Shown: positions 53,442-63,937, counted from the first letter of the stretch. The stretch is DNA of 64,000 nt from an uncultured Sutterella sp. (GCA_900544345.1 UQUR01000004.1:1-64000), one strand, 5' to 3'. Made by a program: numbers and translations. The notes: a model not told the origin generated them from the letters alone.

Positions 53442-54020
53442 TTATTGAGCGCGGGTGCCGACCACTTCGACAACAGCACGGCGGTTCGGAGCCAAGCAGG
53501 CAACCAAATCAGCCTTCGGAGCGGTTTCATCGCAGGTCACGACAGGATCAGCAGAAGCCTTGCCTTCCGTTTGGATCTTGTCGGCAGGCACGCCTTGAGC
53601 AACCATGTAGCCCTTGACAGCTTCAGCACGGCGTTCGCTCAAAGCTTGGTTGAAGGAAGCCGGGCCGGTAACGTCGGTGTAACCGGTAGCCATCACGACT
53701 TCAACATTCAAGCCGGACATACGAGCAACCAATTCGTTGAGCATCTTCACGCCTTCGGGTTTGACCTTGGCAGAGTTCAAGTCAAAGAGCGTATCGGCAG
53801 CCAAAACGATCTTGCCGCTGTTGGCGATGTCAGCGTCGCATTCAACGCCTTCGGCCAAAGCTGGAGTCCAGAAACCGGTGCGCCAGCAGAGGTTGTAGCC
53901 GCTCATCACGGTCGTGCCGTAGTTGTTTTGAACATACGGGAAAACGTCAGCAGCGCTGGCCATACCGCTCGTAGCGAGCAAAGCAGCCATAGCGGCGCTC
54001 AAAGCTAAAGTTTTTTTCAT
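53442..54020 (-). CDS. OmpA-family outer-membrane protein
   Basis: A 192-residue exported protein with a signal peptide (cleavage after ASA23), a short region with a probable disulfide (Cys42 and Cys56 flanking WRTGFWTPALAEGVE) and a C-terminal OmpA peptidoglycan-binding domain (about 75-190) with LFDLNSAKVKPEGVKML, ATGYTDVTG and FNQALSERRAEAVK. It lacks the eight-stranded barrel of E. coli OmpA and matches the small OmpA proteins usual in Burkholderiales. The ATG at 54020 gives the proper signal peptide. Codon bias indicates strong expression. Confidence 0.9.
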   Translation of the reverse strand: MKKTLALSAAMAALLATSGMASAADVFPYVQNNYGTTVMSGYNLCWRTGFWTPALAEGVECDADIANSGKIVLAADTLFDLNSAKVKPEGVKMLNELVARMSGLNVEVVMATGYTDVTGPASFNQALSERRAEAVKGYMVAQGVPADKIQTEGKASADPVVTCDETAPKADLVACLAPNRRAVVEVVGTRAQ

Positions 54021-54127
54021 ATTATTATCTCCAATTGGATCAATTGCGGTGAACAACAGACGACCGCAGACGTCTCACCAATGCCCCACCGCCCTCGCGA
54101 GTGGCTTTTTGGGGGCAACGGCATAAG

Positions 54128-55438
54128 CTAAATTCTATTCTGCCACGTTTTGGTTATTTTCTGTGCTTTTTCTCGACTAACGGGTCTGATCCCGTAACAT
54201 TGTTGCTTTTTGACAACAAGCTTACCGTCTACCCAAACGTGGGTAATATCTTCACGACCGGCACTGTAAAGAAGCTGAGAAGCTGGATCAAAAACCGGCA
54301 GTGCATCAATTGAACCTAAATCCACAGCAATAATATCAGCATCTTTACCTTTTTCTAGTGAACCGATACGATCATCCCAACCGAGTGCTTTTGCTCCACC
54401 CATAGTCGCAGCATAGAGCATGTCTGCAACTTTCATTTTTGTTGTATCTTGACAAACCGATTTCCCGAGCATGGCAGCAAGACGCGTTTCGCCCAATAAA
54501 TCTACTTTGTCGTTACTTGCAACACCGTCAGTGCCCATCGCAACATTAATGCCCATCGTCATCATTTTAGCGATGGGAGAAAAGCCACTTGCTAATTTGA
54601 GATTGGAGCAAGGACAGTGCACAGTGCTTGCGCCGGCTTTTGCTAAAAATTCCAATTCGTTGTTATCAGCGTGCACAGTGTGCACAGAAATGAAATGATC
54701 ATTTAGAAGTCCCAGATTCTGCAAGCGCTCAATTGGTCGCATGCCATATTGCTTAAGTGAACCTTCAATTTCTGTCTGAGTTTCGTCGACATGCATGTGG
54801 ATGTAAGCATTATGCTTTTGGGCTAGTTCCCGCACTTTAATGAGCGCATCATCGTCGACAGTGTAAGGGGCGTGTGGCCCCACAGTGACTCGGACATTGG
54901 GATTGTCGCTAAATCGTTCAAAAAGAGCCTGAGCACAGTTGATATATTCATCTGTTGTTTTAGCCATAGCAGAAGGGAAACCGATCACAATGCCTGAGAC
55001 CGAACACTTCATACCCACTTCGGTAAGCCCTCTGGCGACATCCTCACTGAAAAAATAATGATCGCTTGCGCACGTGATACCTGACTCAATCATTTCTGAG
55101 CCTGCGATTAAAGAGCCTTCGTAGCAGAATTCGTGGCTCATTAATTTACCTTCAGCTGGCCAGATTTTTGTTTGCAGCCAATTCATTAGAGGTAAGTCTG
55201 CTCCCATGCCGCGCAACAGGTGCATTGGAGCATGTGTATGGGCATTAACCAGACCGGGCAAAACGATATGATCGGGCAGCTCAACAACTTCTTGTGCTTG
55301 GCAGTCCTGTGTATCCTGCGTGGGTAAAATTGCTGCAATTTTCCCTTCATCAATGAGAATGCTGTGGTGAGGCAAAAGTGCTCCTTTGGGGGCCATGGGC
55401 ATCACCCAGCCAGCTTTAATAATCGTTTTCACGTGCAT
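54128..55438 (-). CDS. mtaD: Amidohydrolase, probable 5-methylthioadenosine/S-adenosylhomocysteine deaminase
   Basis: A 436-residue TRZ/ATZ-family metal-dependent deaminase. Metal ligands are visible in VNAHTHAPMHLLRG, IHMHVDE, VHTVHADNNEL and MGTDGVASND. The family includes MTA/SAH and related adenosine deaminases, and database neighbours of this gene in Burkholderiales carry that name; guanine or other purine derivatives cannot be excluded. It is divergent from gyrA across 199 bp that must contain both promoters. Confidence 0.8.
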   Translation of the reverse strand: MHVKTIIKAGWVMPMAPKGALLPHHSILIDEGKIAAILPTQDTQDCQAQEVVELPDHIVLPGLVNAHTHAPMHLLRGMGADLPLMNWLQTKIWPAEGKLMSHEFCYEGSLIAGSEMIESGITCASDHYFFSEDVARGLTEVGMKCSVSGIVIGFPSAMAKTTDEYINCAQALFERFSDNPNVRVTVGPHAPYTVDDDALIKVRELAQKHNAYIHMHVDETQTEIEGSLKQYGMRPIERLQNLGLLNDHFISVHTVHADNNELEFLAKAGASTVHCPCSNLKLASGFSPIAKMMTMGINVAMGTDGVASNDKVDLLGETRLAAMLGKSVCQDTTKMKVADMLYAATMGGAKALGWDDRIGSLEKGKDADIIAVDLGSIDALPVFDPASQLLYSAGREDITHVWVDGKLVVKKQQCYGIRPVSREKAQKITKTWQNRI

Positions 55439-55637
55439 AAAAAACCTTTAAAAGTGACTTTCGACAGCTAAGCTTGAATTGTATGTCAGAGCTGAAATTT
55501 CTGTCAGGGTTTAATTTTGAGACTTTTAGAGACTTTTTGCATTAGCTAACATGTTGAAAATAAAAGAAATTTTAAGTTTCAGGATATGGGCATTTTTAAT
55601 TAAATCCTGATAAAATCAACAGGTTAATTTTTCATAG

Positions 55638-58367
55638 ATGGATAGTCAATCAATGTCGGATAACGAAGATATTAAGAATAACGAAGAAACCCTTACGCCT
55701 GAAGAAGCGTCCGATTCCAACGTCCCTGGTTCCATGGTCAACATTGCTCAAGAGCTACTTCCCGTTTCTCTGGAAACAGAGATGAAGCGCGCCTATCTTG
55801 ACTATGCAATGAGTGTGATTGTAGGTCGTGCTCTTCCTGATGCACGCGATGGTTTGAAGCCAGTGCACCGTCGTGTCCTTTACGCTATGGAGCAAATGGG
55901 TAATACCTATTCGCGTCCGACCAAAAAATCCGCCCGTGTGGTGGGTGATGTTATCGGTAAGTATCACCCCCACGGTGATATGGCAGCGTACGACACCATT
56001 GTCCGTTTGGCTCAGCCTTTTTCTTTGCGCTATCCGCTCGTGTACGGTCAGGGCAATTTTGGTAGTCTTGATGGAGACTCTGCCGCGGCCATGCGTTATA
56101 CGGAAGTGAAGTTGCAGAAGTTGGCCGGTGAAATGCTTGCCGATATCCGAAAGGATACGGTGGACTTCATTCCTAATTACGACAATACTGAAAAAGAACC
56201 GACTGTTTTGCCGACTCGTTTGCCCCATTTGCTGATTAACGGCAGTGCGGGTATTGCTGTTGGCATGGCGACCAATATTCCGCCGCACAACTTGCGTGAA
56301 TCCATCGATGCTTGTGTGCATCTACTTAATCACCCGGATGCAACGGTTGACGATTTGATTAAATTTATTCCCGCACCAGACTTCCCGACCGGAGGCATTA
56401 TTTTCGGTCTCAAAGGTGTGGTGGACGGCTATCGTACAGGCAGAGGCCGGGTGTTGATGCGGGCCAAAACACACTATGAGGAGTTCGATCACGGACGCCG
56501 TACGCGTATTGTGGTCGATGAAATTCCTTATCAAGTTAATAAGCGCGTGTTGGTTGAAAGCATCGCTCACTTGGTTAACGAAAAGAAAATCGAAGGCATT
56601 TCTGATTTGCGCGATGAAACCGATAAAGACGGTGTGCGCGTCGTGATTGATTTGAAGGCCGGTGTTGTGGCTGACGTAGTACTCAATAATCTCTATAAAC
56701 TCACGCAGCTGCAGGATTCTTTCGGCATCAATATGGTCGCTTTAGTTGACGGTCAGCCTCAGCTTTTAAATCTCAAGCAAATCATTGAAGTTTTCCTGAT
56801 GCATCGTCGGGAAGTTATTACAAGGCGATGCCTTTTTGATTTGAAAGAAAATCGTGCCAGAGGGCATATCCTTGAAGGTTTGGCGGTGGCACTGGCCAAT
56901 ATTGATGACTTCCTGGCAATTATTCGTTCTGCTCCGACTCCGGAGGTTGCTAAGACCGGTTTGATGAGTCGGGGATGGAATTCGGCTTTAGTCGGTGAGT
57001 TGCTTCATCGTGCTGGTGAGCATCAAAATGATTTCCGCCCAGAGGGACTAGATGCCTCTTTTGGTTTGCGCGATGACGGCTTGTATTACCTCACTGAAGT
57101 TCAGGCCGATAATATTTTGCAAATGCGTCTGCAGCGCTTAACCGGCCTTGAACAGGATAAGATCATTCAGGAATATAGAACGGTCGTTGATGTGATTGCT
57201 GATTTATTGGATATTTTGGCCAAGCCTGACCGGGTTCGTCAGATTATCGAAGATGACCTTATTGAAATTAAGAATGAGTATGGCGATGACCGCCGTTCTG
57301 AAATCGATCCGACGGGGGATCCCAATTTTGATCCGAGAGACCTTATTCCCCGTCGTGAAATGGTTGTTACCATGACGCGAGATGGTTACATCAAGAGTCA
57401 GCAGTTGTCTGATTATCAGGCTCAGCGTCGAGGAGGTCAGGGGAAAAAGGCTGCAACCATGAAAGAAGGCGATATGATTGATCAGCTCTTCATTGCCAAC
57501 TCGCACGACAGAATTTTGTGCTTCTCCAATTTCGGTCGGATGTACTGCCTAGATGTTTATGCGTTGCCTGAAGGCTCTCGTACCTCAAAAGGTCGTCCGA
57601 TCATCAATTCAGTGCCTTTAGCTGAGGGTGAGCGTATTACGGTAGTCTTGCCGATTGAAGACTTTGATGACAAACACTACGTTTTCATGGCCACTTCAAA
57701 GGGTGTTGTTAAAAAGACCCGTCTGAAAGATTTCGCTAATGTGCGCCGCTCCGGGATTAATGCTGCCGGCCTTGACGAAGGGGACCACCTAATTGGGGTA
57801 GCCATTACCGATGGTGAGCACGACGTGATGCTCTTTTCCGACGCAGGTAAGGCCGTGCGCTTTAGTGAGGCCGATGTTCGTCCGATGGGGCGCGGTGCAC
57901 GTGGTGTGCGCGGCATGGCACTTGAAGATGATCAAAATGTAATTGCGATGCTTGTAGCTGACAGTGAAGAGCAAACAGTGCTTACCGCAACGGAAAATGG
58001 CTTTGGTAAACGCACGCTTGTGAGCGAGTACACTCGCCATGGTCGAGGTACCAAGGGAATGATAGCTATTCAAACCAGTGAACGAAACGGTAAAGTTGTC
58101 GCTGCAACATTGGTCAATGAGGCCGATGAGGTCATGTTGCTCACGCAAAAGGGCAAAATTGTCAGAACGCCAGTTTCAGATATCTCTGTTTTGAAGCGCG
58201 CCACACAAGGGGTAACTTTGATCGCTTTAAAGGACGATAGTCTCGTCGCAGTTCAAAGAATTGCAGAAAAAGACGTAGAGGAAGAAAAAACGCAAGAGCA
58301 AAAAAACGCTGAGCAAGCTTCCTCCGACTCTCAGAATACGGCTTCTGAAAATAAAAATCAGGCCTAA
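55638..58367 (+). CDS. gyrA: DNA gyrase subunit A
   Basis: DNA-cleaving subunit of gyrase, 909 residues. An acidic N-terminal extension of about 35 residues precedes the core [21 protein letters not shown]. The catalytic tyrosine is Tyr154 (AAMRYTE). The C-terminal pinwheel has the GyrA box [10 protein letters not shown], followed by an acidic Gln/Glu-rich tail. In the quinolone-determining region the sequence is [10 protein letters not shown]: Met115 (codon ATG, 55980-55982) stands where E. coli has Ser83, while the Asp87 equivalent is kept. The start ATG at 55638 has only a weak ribosome-binding site; ATG 55653 is an alternative. Confidence 0.96.
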   Translation: MDSQSMSDNEDIKNNEETLTPEEASDSNVPGSMVNIAQELLPVSLETEMKRAYLDYAMSVIVGRALPDARDGLKPVHRRVLYAMEQMGNTYSRPTKKSARVVGDVIGKYHPHGDMAAYDTIVRLAQPFSLRYPLVYGQGNFGSLDGDSAAAMRYTEVKLQKLAGEMLADIRKDTVDFIPNYDNTEKEPTVLPTRLPHLLINGSAGIAVGMATNIPPHNLRESIDACVHLLNHPDATVDDLIKFIPAPDFPTGGIIFGLKGVVDGYRTGRGRVLMRAKTHYEEFDHGRRTRIVVDEIPYQVNKRVLVESIAHLVNEKKIEGISDLRDETDKDGVRVVIDLKAGVVADVVLNNLYKLTQLQDSFGINMVALVDGQPQLLNLKQIIEVFLMHRREVITRRCLFDLKENRARGHILEGLAVALANIDDFLAIIRSAPTPEVAKTGLMSRGWNSALVGELLHRAGEHQNDFRPEGLDASFGLRDDGLYYLTEVQADNILQMRLQRLTGLEQDKIIQEYRTVVDVIADLLDILAKPDRVRQIIEDDLIEIKNEYGDDRRSEIDPTGDPNFDPRDLIPRREMVVTMTRDGYIKSQQLSDYQAQRRGGQGKKAATMKEGDMIDQLFIANSHDRILCFSNFGRMYCLDVYALPEGSRTSKGRPIINSVPLAEGERITVVLPIEDFDDKHYVFMATSKGVVKKTRLKDFANVRRSGINAAGLDEGDHLIGVAITDGEHDVMLFSDAGKAVRFSEADVRPMGRGARGVRGMALEDDQNVIAMLVADSEEQTVLTATENGFGKRTLVSEYTRHGRGTKGMIAIQTSERNGKVVAATLVNEADEVMLLTQKGKIVRTPVSDISVLKRATQGVTLIALKDDSLVAVQRIAEKDVEEEKTQEQKNAEQASSDSQNTASENKNQA

Positions 58368-58431
58368 TAGTTTAACGTAGAGCTCTCCTGCTTTAGTTCG
58401 GGAGAGCTTCTTTTTATTTACCGAGTTAGCG

Positions 58432-59088
58432 ATGATTCCAGTAATTACAATTGATGGACCAACCGCTTCAGGCAAAGGCACAGTGGCCTCTCGTGTGGCC
58501 GAAGCCTTAGGCTTTTATTATCTCGATAGCGGAGCACTCTACAGGCTGTGTGCTTATAAAGCCCTTAAGGAGTCTGTAGATTTATTAGACGAAAATACAG
58601 TTTCTCAATTAGCGGCAGCGCTTGAACCACGCTTTGAAAACGGCCGAATTCTGTTAGATGGTGAAGATGTCACCGATAAAATTCGTGCAGAAGCAGTAGG
58701 AGTGGCAGCCAGTAAGGTAGCCGCTTTAATGCCGGTCAGAGGAGCTTTGTTAGATGTACAAAAGCGAGCCAGACGTGAACCAGGCTTAGTGGCTGACGGG
58801 CGTGATATGGGTACAGTGATTTTCCCTGATGCTCCTTTGAAAGTTTTTTTAACTGCCAGCGCTCAGGCTCGTGCACTGAGACGCTTTAATCAGTTGAAAG
58901 AAAAAGGAATTGTTGCTAATATCGACACCCTTACCCGGGATCTGGAGGAGCGTGATCGTCGCGATATGCAACGCGCTGTCAGTCCTCTTGCGCCCGCTAA
59001 AGATGCAAAGATCCTTGATTCATCTGAATTAACGATTGAAGCGACGGTAGCTCAAGTACTTCAATGGTATAAGGAGCTCGCCGATTAG
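58432..59088 (+). CDS. cmk: Cytidylate kinase
   Basis: Phosphorylates CMP and dCMP. The 218-residue protein has the P-loop [21 protein letters not shown], the YLDSGALYR substrate site, [15 protein letters not shown] and the lid region [18 protein letters not shown]. It precedes rpsA as in most proteobacteria; the aromatic-synthesis genes that often stand upstream are replaced here by gyrA. Confidence 0.96.
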   Translation: MIPVITIDGPTASGKGTVASRVAEALGFYYLDSGALYRLCAYKALKESVDLLDENTVSQLAAALEPRFENGRILLDGEDVTDKIRAEAVGVAASKVAALMPVRGALLDVQKRARREPGLVADGRDMGTVIFPDAPLKVFLTASAQARALRRFNQLKEKGIVANIDTLTRDLEERDRRDMQRAVSPLAPAKDAKILDSSELTIEATVAQVLQWYKELAD

Positions 59089-59195
59089 ATCGGACTTGGT
59101 TCCGATCGCCCGGTAAACCGGCAATAGGGCCGGCCCGGTTTTCTAACCCGGTACTGACTTCCTTTCGGAGGCGGTACTGATATTTAAATTAACTC
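59089..59195 (+). promoter_or_regulatory. Structured leader of rpsA without Shine-Dalgarno sequence
   Basis: A 107-base leader that can fold into successive hairpins: GATCGGA/TCCGATC (59088-59107), a CCGG/CCGG element near 59110-59121, and CTTCC-TTTC-GGAGG (59158-59171) closed by GTAC/GTAC (59151-59177). The only GGAGG is inside the last stem and 24 bases from the ATG. In E. coli the rpsA leader also lacks a proper Shine-Dalgarno site, folds into hairpins and mediates S1 autoregulation; the parallel here is inference. Confidence 0.55.
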
Positions 59196-60890
59196 ATGTC
59201 TGAAAATATTAACCAACCCGAGTCTTTTGCTCAGCTTTTTGAAGAAAGCTTAGCTCGTCAAGAAATGCGCCAAGGCGAAGTCATCACGGCTGAAGTGGTG
59301 CGCGTCGATTACAACTTTGTCGTTGTGAACGCCGGTTTGAAGTCCGAAGCCTATGTGCCCATCGAAGAATTCAAGGACGATCGCGGTGAAGTCACCGTGA
59401 AGCCGGGTGATTTTGTGGCTGTGGCGATTGAACAAGTCGAAAACGGCTACGGTGATACGATTTTGTCTCGCGACAAGGCCAAGCGTCTTGCCGCCTGGAT
59501 GAACCTTGAAAAAGCCCTCGAATCCGGCGAACTCGTTACCGGTACGATTACGGGCAAGGTCAAGGGTGGTCTTACGGTGATGACCAACGGTATCCGTGCT
59601 TTCTTGCCGGGTTCTTTGGTTGACACCCGTCCGGTTAAGGATACGACCCCCTACGAAGGCAAGACCATGGAATTCAAGGTCATCAAGCTCGACCGCAAGC
59701 GCAATAACGTTGTGGTTTCCCGTCGTGCTGTGGTTGAAGCCAGTATGGGCGAAGAACGCGCCAAACTCATGGATACGCTCAAGGAAGGCGCTATCGTTAA
59801 GGGTATTGTTAAGAACATTACCGATTACGGTGCCTTCGTTGATTTGGGTGGTATCGACGGCTTGTTACACATCACCGACCTCGCCTGGCGTCGTGTGCGT
59901 CATCCGAGCGAAGTGGTTCAAGTTGGTCAAGAGCTCGAAGCTAAGGTTCTTAAGTTTGATCAAGAAAAGAACCGTGTTTCTTTGGGCTTGAAGCAATTGG
60001 GTGAAGATCCGTGGATCGGTATCGCTCGCCGTTATCCGAAGGGCACCCGCCTCTTCGGTAAGATCACCAACATTACCGATTACGGTGCCTTCGTTGAAAT
60101 CGAAGCCGGTATCGAAGGTTTGGTGCATGTTTCCGAAATGGATTGGACCAACAAGAACGTTGATCCGAAGAAGGTTGTCCAATTGGGCGATGACGTTGAA
60201 GTCATGGTTCTTGAAATCGACGAAGAACGTCGTCGTATCTCCTTGGGTATGAAGCAATGCAAGCCCAATCCTTGGGAAGAATTCGCTCAAAGCCACAAGA
60301 AGGGTGACAAGGTTACCGGCCAAATCAAGTCCATCACCGATTTCGGTGTGTTCATTGGTTTGACGGGTGGCATCGACGGTTTGGTGCACTTGTCTGACCT
60401 CTCCTGGACCGAACAAGGCGAAGAAGCCGTTCGCAAGTATAAGAAGGGTGACGAAGTTCAGGCTGTCGTGCTCGGTATCGATACCGAACGTGAACGTATC
60501 AGCTTGGGCGTGAAGCAATTGAGCGGTGATCCGTTCAGCAACTTCACGAGCACCCATGAAAAGGGTTCTGTGGTCACCGGCACGGTCAAGAGCGTTGACG
60601 CTAAGGGTGCTGTGATCGACTTGGGCGACGAAACAGAAGGTTATTTGCGTGCCTCTGAAATCTCCTCCGAACGTGTCGAAGACGCTACGACGCAATTGAA
60701 GGAAGGTGACAGCGTGACGGCGCAAATTATCAGTATCGACCGTAAGAACCGTAGCATCCAATTGTCCATTAAGGCCAAGGATGCCAGCGAAGCTCGTCAA
60801 GCCTTGGATCGCATGAACCAAGACGCTCAGAGCGCTTCCGGTACGACCAACTTGGGTGCCTTGTTGAAGGCTAAGCTCGAACAAAAGTAA
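59196..60890 (+). CDS. rpsA: 30S ribosomal protein S1
   Basis: A 564-residue mRNA-binding ribosomal protein with six S1 RNA-binding domains. Domains 3-5 carry the clear repeats [43 protein letters not shown] and [21 protein letters not shown], and the last two domains are more divergent. Codon use is extremely biased, as expected for an abundant protein, which also creates long spurious frames on the other strand. ihfB follows after 12 bp. Confidence 0.97.
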   Translation: MSENINQPESFAQLFEESLARQEMRQGEVITAEVVRVDYNFVVVNAGLKSEAYVPIEEFKDDRGEVTVKPGDFVAVAIEQVENGYGDTILSRDKAKRLAAWMNLEKALESGELVTGTITGKVKGGLTVMTNGIRAFLPGSLVDTRPVKDTTPYEGKTMEFKVIKLDRKRNNVVVSRRAVVEASMGEERAKLMDTLKEGAIVKGIVKNITDYGAFVDLGGIDGLLHITDLAWRRVRHPSEVVQVGQELEAKVLKFDQEKNRVSLGLKQLGEDPWIGIARRYPKGTRLFGKITNITDYGAFVEIEAGIEGLVHVSEMDWTNKNVDPKKVVQLGDDVEVMVLEIDEERRRISLGMKQCKPNPWEEFAQSHKKGDKVTGQIKSITDFGVFIGLTGGIDGLVHLSDLSWTEQGEEAVRKYKKGDEVQAVVLGIDTERERISLGVKQLSGDPFSNFTSTHEKGSVVTGTVKSVDAKGAVIDLGDETEGYLRASEISSERVEDATTQLKEGDSVTAQIISIDRKNRSIQLSIKAKDASEARQALDRMNQDAQSASGTTNLGALLKAKLEQK

Positions 60891-60902
60891 TCGGAGAGAG
60901 GC

Positions 60903-61208
60903 ATGGTGGATGCCATGACGAAATCCGAGCTGATTGAACGGCTCGCAAGTAAAAGCACGCGCTTATCTTCGCGTGATGTTGGCGAATCCGTTAAAGCGGT
61001 GCTCGATGCGATGACTCTGGCTATGGCCACCGGTAGCCGCATCGAAATCCGCGGGTTCGGCAGTTTTTGCCTCAACTACCGCCCCGAGCGATTGGGACGT
61101 AATCCTAAGAGCGGGGAAAGTGTGGTAGTGCCGGCAAAATACGTGCCGCACTTTAAAGCGGGCAAAGAGATGCGTCTCAGAGTAGACGGTCCTGCACAAG
61201 AAGCTTAA
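60903..61208 (+). CDS. ihfB: Integration host factor beta subunit
   Basis: A 101-residue partner of IhfA. It has [44 protein letters not shown] with the intercalating proline, and [16 protein letters not shown]. The ATG at 60903 follows GGAGAGAGG; the internal ATG at 60915 gives the E. coli-type N-terminus and is possible. rpsA-ihfB order is conserved in proteobacteria. Confidence 0.95.
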   Translation: MVDAMTKSELIERLASKSTRLSSRDVGESVKAVLDAMTLAMATGSRIEIRGFGSFCLNYRPERLGRNPKSGESVVVPAKYVPHFKAGKEMRLRVDGPAQEA

Positions 61209-61237
61209 AGAGCATCTCAACGTCAACCTAAGTTCAG

Positions 61238-61270
61238 AATGGGGATCCCAAAGATTTTGGGATCCCCATT
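61238..61270 (+). terminator. Terminator after ihfB
   Basis: Perfect 15-bp stem (61238-61252 with 61256-61270) around loop GAT; a short T-rich stretch follows. Confidence 0.8.
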
Positions 61271-61323
61271 TCCGTTTATATTTTTATATTTTTTCTAAGT
61301 GATGTTGCTTAGAGCTTGGTAAC

Positions 61324-61381
61324 TTCTAGGTTAATTACTCTAGAAACCTTCTCAATCAGCCGATAAGCCCTTAAATATAAT
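61324..61381 (+). promoter_or_regulatory. Promoter region of the membrane protein-M20 pair
   Basis: Inverted repeat TTCTAG-N10-CTAGAA at 61324-61345 upstream of a perfect -10 TATAAT at 61376-61381 with a weak -35. The repeat lies where activators commonly bind. No regulator gene is visible nearby. Confidence 0.45.
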
Positions 61382-61451
61382 GAAACACAGGTATCAGCTC
61401 ATTTTTAAGATACCTCTCATTGATTCGGATTAAATGGATTAAGAGCTTATC

Positions 61452-62639
61452 ATGTATAACTTTTTAGCAGCATTTTGTATTTGCGGTTTCATCGTCATTA
61501 TCGGTGAATTGGTTTCAACATGGACGAAGGCATGGGTGCCTTCCGTGTTCGTTTCTGCCTGCTTGTTGTTGGTGGGCTATTGGACAATTATCCCCTACGA
61601 TTTAGTTAAGGACTCATTCTTGACGCCCTTTGGCGCTACATTGGGTATTTACCTTTTGATTGTGCATATGGGTACGGTGATTAGTCTAAAGACGTTGATG
61701 GAGCAATGGAAGACCGTCGTAATGTGTTTGGTAGGGCTAGCCGGTATGTGTATCCTGTCGCTACTTTTGTGCCCGTTGTTTATGGATTGGGCTTACATTG
61801 TTGCAGGCTTGCCGCCGCTTACCGGTGGTATTGTTGCTGCAACAATTATGCAACAGGCGGCCACTGAACATGGTCTGACCTCAGCAGCCGTTTTTGCCAT
61901 TACCATGTACTGCGTACAAGGCTTTGCAGGTTATCCGCTTACAGCTATTTTTATGAAGGCTGAAGGCGCTAAGCTGTTGAAAGAATACCGCTCTGGACAG
62001 CGTGTTTCCAAGGATGAATTGTCGGCAGCGAAGAACGTGACTTCTTTGCCTTCTAGCGATCGTCGCGGTCCTCTCGCTTTGCCTGATTGGTTAAATAGCC
62101 CGATTGTGATGCTCACCAAAATCGGTATGGTGGCCTGGTTATCCATGATGGTGGGCAGTTTCACTGGTATTAGCGGAGCCGTTTGGGCACTGATTTTCGG
62201 TGTTGTTTTCTGTTCTCTTGGCTTTTTGGAAACAGATATCTTGCATCGTTGCAATTCTTTTAATATCTTGATGTTTGCTTTAACCATGTTTGTCTTCGAA
62301 GGATTAAAAGACTGCACGCCCGAAATGCTTACTTCGATTATTCTGCCGATGGTGGGTTTGATTGTCGTGGGTGTCTTCGGAATGGCCGTTTTTGCATGGG
62401 TGGCTGCAAAAGTGATGAAGCTCTCCTTCCCGTTGAGTTTCTGTAATTGCCTCACAGCTCTTTACGGTTTCCCGTTTAATGCCATTATCACAGAGTCTAC
62501 CTGTAAGGCAATGGCTAAAACGCCTGAAGAACATGAGTTCTTGATGAGCAAGATGTTCCCCTCGATGATTATCGGCGGTTTTGTCACGGTGACGATCACT
62601 TCTGTGATTTTGGCCGGCTTCTTTGTGAATTTGCTCTAA
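61452..62639 (+). CDS. Polytopic membrane protein, putative transporter of unrecognised family
   Basis: A 395-residue, strongly hydrophobic protein with about ten to eleven membrane helices and a central cytoplasmic loop (about 175-210) rich in Lys, Ser and Arg. Gly/Pro-containing stretches such as LPPLTGGIVAATIMQQAA and LTALYGFPFNAIITES, one in each half, suggest an inverted-repeat transporter fold of the GltS/CitS kind, but I do not recognise a named family. It is separated by 57 bp from an M20 amidohydrolase gene, so it may import the peptide or N-acyl compound that this enzyme cleaves, or export a product. Confidence 0.65.
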   Translation: MYNFLAAFCICGFIVIIGELVSTWTKAWVPSVFVSACLLLVGYWTIIPYDLVKDSFLTPFGATLGIYLLIVHMGTVISLKTLMEQWKTVVMCLVGLAGMCILSLLLCPLFMDWAYIVAGLPPLTGGIVAATIMQQAATEHGLTSAAVFAITMYCVQGFAGYPLTAIFMKAEGAKLLKEYRSGQRVSKDELSAAKNVTSLPSSDRRGPLALPDWLNSPIVMLTKIGMVAWLSMMVGSFTGISGAVWALIFGVVFCSLGFLETDILHRCNSFNILMFALTMFVFEGLKDCTPEMLTSIILPMVGLIVVGVFGMAVFAWVAAKVMKLSFPLSFCNCLTALYGFPFNAIITESTCKAMAKTPEEHEFLMSKMFPSMIIGGFVTVTITSVILAGFFVNLL

Positions 62640-62651
62640 TTAAAATCAGAC

Positions 62652-62671
62652 AGGGCGCCGAAAGGCGCCTT
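62652..62671 (+). other. Hairpin between the membrane protein and M20 genes
   Basis: AGGGCGCC/GGCGCCTT stem with GAAA tetraloop and no T-run, consistent with partial termination or mRNA processing inside one operon. Confidence 0.5.
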
Positions 62672-62696
62672 GAGGTTATCAGTAAAGGAATTTGAA

Positions 62697-63863
62697 ATGA
62701 ATATTCAAGCACTTGGTCAGAAGTACCATGATTATTTGATTGAACAACGTCGTTGGTTTCATGCCTACCCGGAAGTAAGCGGTGAGGAATTCGGGACAGC
62801 TAAACACATTCGTGAGGAATTGGATAAGCACGGAATTGCGTGGCGTGAATGTGGCATGAAAACAGGAACTTTGGCAACGATTAAGGGCGCTAAGCCTGGT
62901 AAGACCATTTTACTTCGCGGTGATATTGATGCGTTGACAGTCAATGAAGAAACTGGGTATGAATTCGCAAGTAAGAATCCCGGTGTGATGCATGCTTGCG
63001 GACATGACTGCCATATTTCGATGCTTCTGACTGCCGCTTTAATGCTTAATGAAATAAAAGATGAGCTCGCAGGGACAGTTGTTTGTGCCTTCCAACCCGC
63101 TGAAGAAATCGGTAAGGGTGCCTGTGCTATGATTGAAGAAGGTGCTCTTGAAGGTGTGGATGCAGCTTTTGGTATGCATGTCTGGTCTGATATTCCTAGT
63201 GGGAAAATATCCGTACGTGAAGGCGCCACGATGGCTTCGGGCGATCGTTTTGAAGTCAATATTGAAGGCAAGGGTGGTCACGGTGCTACGCCGCACCTTT
63301 GTGCCGATGCCATTGTGATGAGTGCTGCCATCGTGCAAAATCTTCAGACGGTAGTAAGCCGCGAAATCTCTCCGGTTGAAACAGCGGTACTGACCGTCGG
63401 AACAATCGAAGGCGGTACACGCTGGAATGTTGTTTCGGGTTCGGCCAAACTCACAGGAACCACTCGCTGCTTCAGTAACGAAGTGCGTGCACAATTCCCC
63501 GTGGCGATGAAACGTGTTGTGGAAGAAACCGCCCGTGCAATGCGCGGAAAGGCGACCCTGACTTATGAAGAATTAGTGCCGCCGACGATTAATGATGCAC
63601 AGTTGGCTCGTGCTGTACGCTCGAGTGCGAAAAAAGTTTTGGGCGAAAATTACTTCTACGACTATCCGTTAACGATGGGTGGCGAAGATTTTGCATACTA
63701 TCAGCAAAAAGTACCTGGTGTAATGGCTTTGTTTGGAGTGGGTAATCCTGCCTGTGATGCCGTTCATGCTCAGCATTCCGGTTGCTATAAAGTTGATGAA
63801 GATGCATTAATTAACGGTGCTATGACACATGTTCAGGTGGCTTATGATTTTCTTAATCAATAA
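62697..63863 (+). CDS. M20-family metallopeptidase (amidohydrolase, hippurate hydrolase-like)
   Basis: A 388-residue M20D-type enzyme. Metal-binding residues are visible in HACGHDCH (Cys101, His103) and QPAEEIGKG (Glu136/Glu137), with the family motif LLRGDIDAL before them, VEGKGGHGATPH in the dimerisation lid and GGEDFAYYQQKVPG near the end. Relatives hydrolyse N-acyl amino acids, hippurate or aminobenzoyl-amino acids; which one applies cannot be told. The ATG at 62697 has AAAGGA before it; an upstream TTG at 62670 lies in the hairpin. No signal peptide. Confidence 0.88.
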   Translation: MNIQALGQKYHDYLIEQRRWFHAYPEVSGEEFGTAKHIREELDKHGIAWRECGMKTGTLATIKGAKPGKTILLRGDIDALTVNEETGYEFASKNPGVMHACGHDCHISMLLTAALMLNEIKDELAGTVVCAFQPAEEIGKGACAMIEEGALEGVDAAFGMHVWSDIPSGKISVREGATMASGDRFEVNIEGKGGHGATPHLCADAIVMSAAIVQNLQTVVSREISPVETAVLTVGTIEGGTRWNVVSGSAKLTGTTRCFSNEVRAQFPVAMKRVVEETARAMRGKATLTYEELVPPTINDAQLARAVRSSAKKVLGENYFYDYPLTMGGEDFAYYQQKVPGVMALFGVGNPACDAVHAQHSGCYKVDEDALINGAMTHVQVAYDFLNQ

Positions 63864-63892
63864 GAAAAAGTCTGAGTTTTATTCTTAGTGTC

Positions 63893-63929
63893 AAAGCCTC
63901 GACATTTGTCGGGGCTTTTGCGTTTTTTT
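63893..63929 (+). terminator. Terminator after the M20 gene
   Basis: 11-bp stem AAAGCCTCGAC/GTCGGGGCTTT, loop ATTT, followed by T-rich DNA ending in seven T. Confidence 0.88.
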
Positions 63930-63937
63930 GCAGTCCG

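Noticed and set aside
59865..60884. 339-codon open frame antisense to rpsA
   Set aside because: It is complementary to the conserved S1 repeats, its residues mirror the biased codons of rpsA, and no ribosome-binding site or homology is seen. The same holds for long antisense frames over the porins (18270-18656, 20207-20782), purH (39622-40092) and gyrA (55755-56321).
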